A DNA stretch of 64,000 bases from RYN-230 sp963793825 (GTDB taxonomy: Bacteria > Actinomycetota > Actinomycetes > Streptosporangiales > Streptosporangiaceae). Under the pieces are notes generated by a model, which was given only the letters and a program-made list of their open reading frames with translations, was not told the DNA's origin and ran no database searches. The stretch lies in the NCBI GenBank assembly GCA_963793825.1, contig CAWCBE010000007.1, positions 310,001 to 374,000 of the forward strand, written 5' to 3'. The stretch's first letter is position 1, and every line of letters starts with the position of its first letter. The translations under genes were made by a program, and so were the position numbers. Shown here in pieces: positions 59,151-64,000 of the stretch.

Positions 59151-59807
59151 ATGGTCGGCGAGAGTGCGCGGCGTGACGAGCCGGAACCGGAGCCTGAGCC
59201 GCGGGCGCCCGGTCCGCGCCGGGCCCCCGCCCCCGGCCACCGGCAGCGTGACGCGGAACGTTCCCGCCAGGCCCTGCTGGCCGCTGCCCTGGATGAGTTC
59301 TCCGAGCGCGGCTTCGCCGGGGCCCGGGTGGCGGACATCGCCCGGCGGGCCGGCGTCAACAAGCAGCTGATCAACTACTACTTCGGCTCAAAGGAAGGGC
59401 TGTACCTGGCCCTGCAGCGGGCCTGGCTGGACCGCGAGGAGGAGTTCGCCGGGCCCGACGTGCCACTGGCCGAGCTCATCGTCCGCTACCTGGCCGACGC
59501 GCTGCGCGACCCGCGCTCGATGCGGCTGCTGCTGTGGCGTGGCCTGGCCGACGGCCCGGCGCCAGGCGAGGACCGGGCCCGGCAGCACGACCTGGACCAG
59601 GTGGTCCGCCGCCAGTCCGCCGGGGAGGTGGCGGACGACCTGGACCCGGCCGCGGTGCTGCTGGCCGGGATGGGGATGGTGGCCGCGCCCGTCGTGATGC
59701 CTCAGGTGGCCCGGGAGCTGTTCGGCGCCGACCCGTTCAGCGAGGAGTTCCTCGCCCGGTACGCCGAGCAGCTCCGCCGGATCGTCGCCCGGCTGGCCAC
59801 GCCGTAA
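59151..59807 (+). CDS. TetR-family transcription regulator
   Basis: 218 residues. The helix-turn-helix is clear: RQALLAAALDEFSERGFAG, VADIARRAGVNKQLINYYFGSKEGLY. The ligand-binding part is helical with no recognisable pocket. The ATG at 59151 is used; a GTG three codons upstream is possible. Divergent from a DrrAB-type exporter, which it likely represses in the absence of the exported compound. Confidence 0.88.
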   Translation: MVGESARRDEPEPEPEPRAPGPRRAPAPGHRQRDAERSRQALLAAALDEFSERGFAGARVADIARRAGVNKQLINYYFGSKEGLYLALQRAWLDREEEFAGPDVPLAELIVRYLADALRDPRSMRLLLWRGLADGPAPGEDRARQHDLDQVVRRQSAGEVADDLDPAAVLLAGMGMVAAPVVMPQVARELFGADPFSEEFLARYAEQLRRIVARLATP

Positions 59808-59822
59808 AGGGGGGCGCCCGGC

Positions 59823-60536
59823 TCAGCCCGCCTGGGCGGCGGGCAGCTGATGGCGGAGGAAGTCCTCGGTCCGCTGCCAGGCCCGGGCGGCCGGCTCCGG
59901 CTGGTAGAACATCGGCGCCATCCGGTTGTGGAACGCGTGCCCGGCGTCCTCTTCCACGTACAGGGTGACGTTGGGATACCGGGCGGCCGCCTGCTCGACG
60001 GCCCGGACCCGGTCCCGGGGAATGTAGGGGTCGCTGCCGCCGAAGTGGAACAGCAGCGGCGCGCTGATCTGGCTGAGCAGGTCAAGGCTGTCCGGCACGG
60101 CCGATCCGTAGAAGGACACCACCGCGTCCACCGGGGTCTGGGCGGCGACCAGGTAGGCAATGGACCCGCCCAGGCAGAACCCGAGGACGCCGATGCGCCC
60201 GTCCACCTCGGGCAGCGCGGCCAGCCGGCCGAGCGCGGCCAGGCAGTCCCGCACACCCTGGGCGGCATCGAACCGGGCCCCGAGGTCCAGCGACTCCTTG
60301 AGCCCCGGCTCGTCGTGGGCCGCCTGGTGCCGCGGCTTGATCCGCCAGAACAGGTCGGGCGCCGCGACCACGTAGCCGAGCCGGGCCAGGTCCTCGCCGA
60401 CGGCCCTGATGTAATCGCTGACCCCGTAGATCTCCTGGATGAGCAGCAGGCCGGGCCCGCGGCCCGCGTCCGGGACCCAGACCGTCAGGTCGAAGGACCC
60501 GTCCGGGACCGGCACCTGCTCGACGCGCTGCTCCAT
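59823..60536 (-). CDS. Dienelactone hydrolase family protein
   Basis: 237 residues, an alpha/beta hydrolase. The catalytic triad reads C121 in GFCLGG, D169 in GGSDPYI and H200 in GHAFHN; E36 (IQEIYG) is the conserved Glu near the nucleophile. Members open lactone rings such as dienelactone or hydrolyse related esters. It is convergent with the TetR gene and unlinked to the trehalose genes that follow. The physiological substrate is unknown. Confidence 0.88.
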   Translation of the reverse strand: MEQRVEQVPVPDGSFDLTVWVPDAGRGPGLLLIQEIYGVSDYIRAVGEDLARLGYVVAAPDLFWRIKPRHQAAHDEPGLKESLDLGARFDAAQGVRDCLAALGRLAALPEVDGRIGVLGFCLGGSIAYLVAAQTPVDAVVSFYGSAVPDSLDLLSQISAPLLFHFGGSDPYIPRDRVRAVEQAAARYPNVTLYVEEDAGHAFHNRMAPMFYQPEPAARAWQRTEDFLRHQLPAAQAG

Positions 60537-60581
60537 GGTTCCCCTCCAGGGGTGATCGAGGCCTTCGGGGCCTGTGGGTGG

Positions 60582-62330
60582 CTACACGCTGATGACCGTC
60601 AAGGACACGGGCGGCAGGGCCGCGTCGGTGCCGCCGAAGGCCACCCCGGGCCGGGACGCGGCCAGCACCTCGGCGCCCGGCGCTCCCAGCGGCACCAGGG
60701 CCTCGTCCGCGCCGAGGTTGACCGCGATCCGCAGCCGGCCCCGGGTCAGCACCAGCCAGCGCTCACGCTCGCTGTAGTCGGCCTGCGCCCGGTCCAGCCG
60801 CGGGTCGGTCAGCTCGGGACGGCGGCGGCGCAGCGCGATCAGCTCGGTGTACCAGGCCAGGACCCCGGCGTGCTCCGGGTCATCCAGCTCCGACCAGTCC
60901 AGCTTGGACCGCAGGAAGGTGCCCTCGTCCTGCGGGTCGGGCACGTCGGCCGGGCCCCAGCCGTGCGCGGCGAACTCCGCCCGCCGGCCGGCGGCGACCG
61001 CCCTGGCCAGCTCGGGGTCGACGTGGTCGGTGAAGTACTGCCACGGGGTGCTCGCGGCCCACTCCTCCCCCATGAACAGCATCGGGGTGAACGGCGCGGT
61101 CAGCACCAGGCCCGCGCCCACCTTCATCAGGTCGGCGGGGCGCCCGGCGGAGATGCGGTCACCGACCGCCCGGTTGCCGACCTGGTCGTGGTCCTGCAGG
61201 TAGCCGAGGAACCGGAAGGACGGGATGCGCAGCAGGTTGACCGGCCGCCCGTGGCTGCGGCCGCGGAACGCCGACCACGTGCCGTCGTGGAAGAACACCC
61301 GGGTGAGGGTCTTCACCAGGGCCCGGATCGAGCCGAACTCGCAGTAGTAGCCCTGGCGCTCCCCGGTGATCGCGGCGTGCACCGCGTGGTGGAAGTCATC
61401 GCTCCACTGGCCGCCCAGCCCGAACCCGCCGGCCTCCCGCGAGGTGACCAGCCGCGGGTCGTTGAGGTCGGACTCGGCGATCAGCACCAGTTCCCGGTTC
61501 AGCCGGGCGCCCAGCGCCTGCACCTCGACCGCGAGTTCCTCGAGGAAGTGCAAGGCCCGGTGGTCCTCGAAGGCGTGCACCGCGTCCAGCCGGAGCCCGT
61601 CGACGTGGAAGTCGCGCAGCCACATCAGCGCGTTGCCGACCAGGAAGCGGCGCACCTCGTCCGACCCGGGCTGGTCCAGGTTGACCGCCGGTCCCCACGG
61701 GGTGACGTGCGCCTCGGTGAAGTACGGCCCGAACTCGCTGAGCCGGTTGCCGATCCCGACATGGTTGTAGACCACGTCGAGCAGTACCGCCAGGCGGCGG
61801 GCGTGGCAGGCGTCCACGAACCGCTTCAGCCCGTCCGGCCCGCCATACGGCTCATGCACCGCCCACAGGTGGATGCCGTCGTAGCCCCAGCCGTGCCGGC
61901 CCGGGAAGGCGGCCACCGGCATCAGCTCGATCGTGTCCACGCCGAGGTCGTGCAGGTGGTCCAGCCGCTCGATGGCGGCGTCGAAAGTGCCCGGCCCGGT
62001 GAAGGTGCCGATGTGCATCTCGTAGATGACCGCGCCGCGCAGCGGGCCGCCGCGCCAGCCCCGGTCCGTCCAGCCGAACGCCCCGTGGTCGTAGCTGCGG
62101 CTGGCACCCCGGACGCCGTACGGCTGCCGGGCGGAGCGCGGGTCGGCCAGCGGCTCACCGCCGTCCAGCCGGTAGGCGTAATCCACCCCATCCGCGGCCT
62201 GCGGCACGTCCGCTTCCCACCAGCCATCCGGCGCGGTCTGCCGCATCGGCAGCACCTGCGGGCCGGTCTCGGTCGCGGCCTCCAACTCGACCCGATCGGC
62301 GGCCGGGGCCCACACCCGGAACATGCTCAC
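60582..62330 (-). CDS. treZ: Malto-oligosyltrehalose trehalohydrolase
   Basis: 582 residues of GH13. It has FRVWAPAADRVELE at the start (CBM48-like domain), then YEMHIGTFT, LLDVVYNH, GLRLDAVHAFED (nucleophile Asp), LIAESDLNDPR (acid/base Glu) and YLQDHDQVGNR. The enzyme cleaves trehalose off the end of maltooligosyl-trehalose. With TreY it makes trehalose from glycogen or maltodextrin. Its start overlaps the treY stop (ATGA). Confidence 0.93.
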   Translation of the reverse strand: MSMFRVWAPAADRVELEAATETGPQVLPMRQTAPDGWWEADVPQAADGVDYAYRLDGGEPLADPRSARQPYGVRGASRSYDHGAFGWTDRGWRGGPLRGAVIYEMHIGTFTGPGTFDAAIERLDHLHDLGVDTIELMPVAAFPGRHGWGYDGIHLWAVHEPYGGPDGLKRFVDACHARRLAVLLDVVYNHVGIGNRLSEFGPYFTEAHVTPWGPAVNLDQPGSDEVRRFLVGNALMWLRDFHVDGLRLDAVHAFEDHRALHFLEELAVEVQALGARLNRELVLIAESDLNDPRLVTSREAGGFGLGGQWSDDFHHAVHAAITGERQGYYCEFGSIRALVKTLTRVFFHDGTWSAFRGRSHGRPVNLLRIPSFRFLGYLQDHDQVGNRAVGDRISAGRPADLMKVGAGLVLTAPFTPMLFMGEEWAASTPWQYFTDHVDPELARAVAAGRRAEFAAHGWGPADVPDPQDEGTFLRSKLDWSELDDPEHAGVLAWYTELIALRRRRPELTDPRLDRAQADYSERERWLVLTRGRLRIAVNLGADEALVPLGAPGAEVLAASRPGVAFGGTDAALPPVSLTVISV

Positions 62331-64000
62331 CTCGGCACCTGCGGCTCATCATGCCCAGGGTCCGCGGCGCCGCCGGGGGTCCCGGCCGGGACCAGCAGGG
62401 CCACCGGGAGGCGCCGGGTCAGCGCGGCCAGCGGCAGCCGCGGGCCCGGGTGCACCACCCCGGTCAGCAGATCCTGCCAGGGACCCTGACCCAGCGGCAG
62501 CACGGTGCCGTCCCAGCCGCCGCGGCCGCGCAGCCCGGCCGGCAGCCGGGTCGCCACGGTCACCGCCTGTCCGCCGCGGGCGAACGCCACGGCATGACCC
62601 GCCGCGGGCCCCTCGGCCGCCAGCGGCTGGTAATCCCGGCTGAACCAGTCCGGCTGGTTCCGGCGCAGCCGCAGCGCGGCCGAGGTGACCAGCAGCTTCT
62701 CCGCATCCAGGCCGGCCGCCGTCTGCCCGGCGTCCAGCGCGCCGAGCAACTGGCGGCGGCGGCCGAAGTCCACCGGCCGGCGGTTGTCCGGGTCTACCAG
62801 TGACAGGCCGGCCAGCTCGCAGCCCTGGTAGACGTCGGCCACGCCGGGCATGGTCAGCTGAACCAGCTTCATGCCGAGTGAGTTCACCCGGGCATCGGTC
62901 GCCAGGCGGGTCACGAAGCCGGCGATGGCGCGGCTGAGCTCCGCGTCCGCCAGCACCCGGGCAGCGAGCCCGAGCACGGCCGCCTCGTAGTCCTCGTCCG
63001 GGTCGGTCCAGGAAGTGACGGTCTTCGCTTCGCGCATCGCCTTGCGCAGGTAGCCGGCGAGCCGGTCGCTGTCGATCGGCCATGCCCCGGCCAGGGTCTG
63101 CCAGAGCAGGTACTCGGTGTCCGGCTCCGGCATGGCCCCGCCGCTGAGTTCCACCGCCCGGGCGTGCCAGCCCGCCACCTGCGCCGCCCAGTCCGCACCG
63201 ATCTCGGCGAGCACCGCGAGCCGGGCCCGGACATCCTCCTGCCGCTTGGTGTCGTGGGTGGACAGCGTGGTCATGCTGGCCGGCCAGTGCCCGGCCAGGT
63301 GCGCGGCGAAGCCGTGGAAGGCGGCCGGGCCGGGCCCGAAGTCCCCCGGCTCACCGCCCACCTCGTTCAGCGCGAGCAGCCGGGACCAGCGGTAGAACGC
63401 GGTGTCCTCCACCCCCTTGGCCATCACCGGCCCGCAGACTTGCTGGAACAGCGTGATGAAGCTAGCTCGGGCCTGATCGGGCTCGCCCGCTGGCGATTCG
63501 CGGCGGGTCCCGGGAGGCCGCTCCCCCGGGCTGGCACGGCCAAGGACAAGGTCGGTGACGGTGCCGAGCGCGGGATGCAAGCTGCCGGGCAGATGCTTGC
63601 GGGCGGTGTCCGCGGCCCCGTCCACCAGGGCCGCGGACGCCGCCGGGGCGGGCTCCCCCGGCACCACATAGGCGCGGTACACCGGCATGGCGGTGAGCAG
63701 CTCGACCAGCACGGCGGCGAGATCGCCGGGCGCGGCGCCCGCCAGGGCCGGGTGGCCGGCGGCCGCCAGGAGGCGGGCCAGCCGGGACACCTCGGCGGCC
63801 AGGGCCTGCCCGGCCTCCTCGCGCTTGGCGTCCTCGGCCACCCCGGCGAAGGAGGCCGGGCCATCGGTGAACCGCTGGTAGATGGCGGTCAGCGGGGCAG
63901 CGCCGGCCGGGTCAAGGAACAGGCCGCCGACGGCGCCGAGGGCGTCGTACCCGGTCGTGCCAGGCGCACCGCCAGTCCGCCGGCAGCCGCTCCGCGCCGG
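62327..64000 (-). CDS. treY: Malto-oligosyltrehalose synthase, C-terminal part (frameshift near the window edge)
   Basis: The gene enters from the right edge; about 557 codons are visible. GTTGYDALGAVGGLFLDPAG (at about 63890-63950) and the later KGVEDTAFYRW, TLSTHDTKRQEDVRAR, PGVADVYQGCEL and DNRRPVDFGRR are typical of TreY (GH13). TreY turns the end of a maltodextrin into a trehalose unit. To the right of GTTGYD the expected text ERLPADW is readable only in another frame; one extra base at about 63960 would explain it. So the gene is either frameshifted or carries a sequence error there. It overlaps the treZ start by 4 bases. Confidence 0.87.
   Translation of the reverse strand, partial: PARSGCRRTGGAPGTTGYDALGAVGGLFLDPAGAAPLTAIYQRFTDGPASFAGVAEDAKREEAGQALAAEVSRLARLLAAAGHPALAGAAPGDLAAVLVELLTAMPVYRAYVVPGEPAPAASAALVDGAADTARKHLPGSLHPALGTVTDLVLGRASPGERPPGTRRESPAGEPDQARASFITLFQQVCGPVMAKGVEDTAFYRWSRLLALNEVGGEPGDFGPGPAAFHGFAAHLAGHWPASMTTLSTHDTKRQEDVRARLAVLAEIGADWAAQVAGWHARAVELSGGAMPEPDTEYLLWQTLAGAWPIDSDRLAGYLRKAMREAKTVTSWTDPDEDYEAAVLGLAARVLADAELSRAIAGFVTRLATDARVNSLGMKLVQLTMPGVADVYQGCELAGLSLVDPDNRRPVDFGRRRQLLGALDAGQTAAGLDAEKLLVTSAALRLRRNQPDWFSRDYQPLAAEGPAAGHAVAFARGGQAVTVATRLPAGLRGRGGWDGTVLPLGQGPWQDLLTGVVHPGPRLPLAALTRRLPVALLVPAGTPGGAADPGHDEPQVPR

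Noticed and set aside
1..64000. Mobile elements, integrases or transposases
   Set aside because: No transposase, recombinase or phage-like protein and no flanking target duplications were recognised.

Overview
This window comes from a very GC-rich actinomycete-like genome. Start codons are often GTG, ribosome sites are GGAGG-type, third positions are almost always G or C, and many genes overlap by ATGA or GTGA. The gene content also fits: GAF-ANTAR protein, SpoIIE-type phosphatase, SigB/SigF-type sigma factor, HisKA_3 kinase/LuxR pairs, treYZ and a mim/prm monooxygenase cluster. I cannot name the genus. I saw no rRNA, tRNA, CRISPR array, insertion sequence or phage genes.

Layout. 1-4.2 kb: end of a membrane-anchored protein, then a TIM-barrel protein facing a phytase-like propeller gene and a CotH-type kinase gene. 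4.5-6.1 kb: ECF sigma factor with an anti-sigma protein that looks frameshifted. 6.5-11.4 kb: three sensor kinases (hybrid PAS kinase, DUF4118-PAS kinase, receiver-kinase). 11.5-17.2 kb: stand-alone murF paralogue, DUF3040-like protein, GNAT, NDH-2, SigB/SigF-type sigma factor and a DUF6458-like protein. 17.3-23.7 kb: PP2C phosphatase, glycosyltransferase, GAF-ANTAR regulator, PQQ-type propeller and PEBP protein. 23.8-27.8 kb: molybdate/tungstate ABC operon ending in an XRE-PBP fusion regulator. 28-34.4 kb: large ATPase-LuxR regulator, DUF929/VKOR disulfide pair and a two-component system. 34.5-43.3 kb: GH3-like lipase-free secreted protein, MarR gene with a frameshift, giant fused ABC exporter, Thr/Ser dehydratase-like protein, deaminase and Nramp transporter.

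43.4-55.0 kb is the main metabolic module: a propane/acetone-type soluble diiron monooxygenase cluster of the mimABCD/prmABCD kind. It is transcribed leftward as hydroxylase alpha, reductase, hydroxylase beta, coupling protein, amidohydrolase, DUF59 protein, Zn alcohol dehydrogenase and dedicated GroEL. A divergent AcoR/MimR-like activator sits beside it. An 82-residue gene of unknown function lies between activator and monooxygenase. Two near-identical palindromes (TCTCA-N3-TGAGA followed by CAGGG(G)CCC) lie about 85 bases upstream of the alpha-subunit gene and of the small gene, and are the best candidates for the activator's binding sites.

55.3-64 kb: another kinase/LuxR pair, a DrrAB-type ABC exporter with a divergent TetR regulator, dienelactone hydrolase, and treZ-treY (treY cut by the window edge).

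Two window-wide features stand out. At least four genes look frameshifted (near 5.3, 8.15, 35.93 and 63.96 kb), so either indel errors or real decay must be considered. Short GC-rich tandem repeats recur at or near gene ends. No strongly novel system is proven; the most promising leads are the extra small gene with its own palindrome in the mim regulon, and the cytoplasmic CotH/propeller/TIM-barrel neighbourhood.
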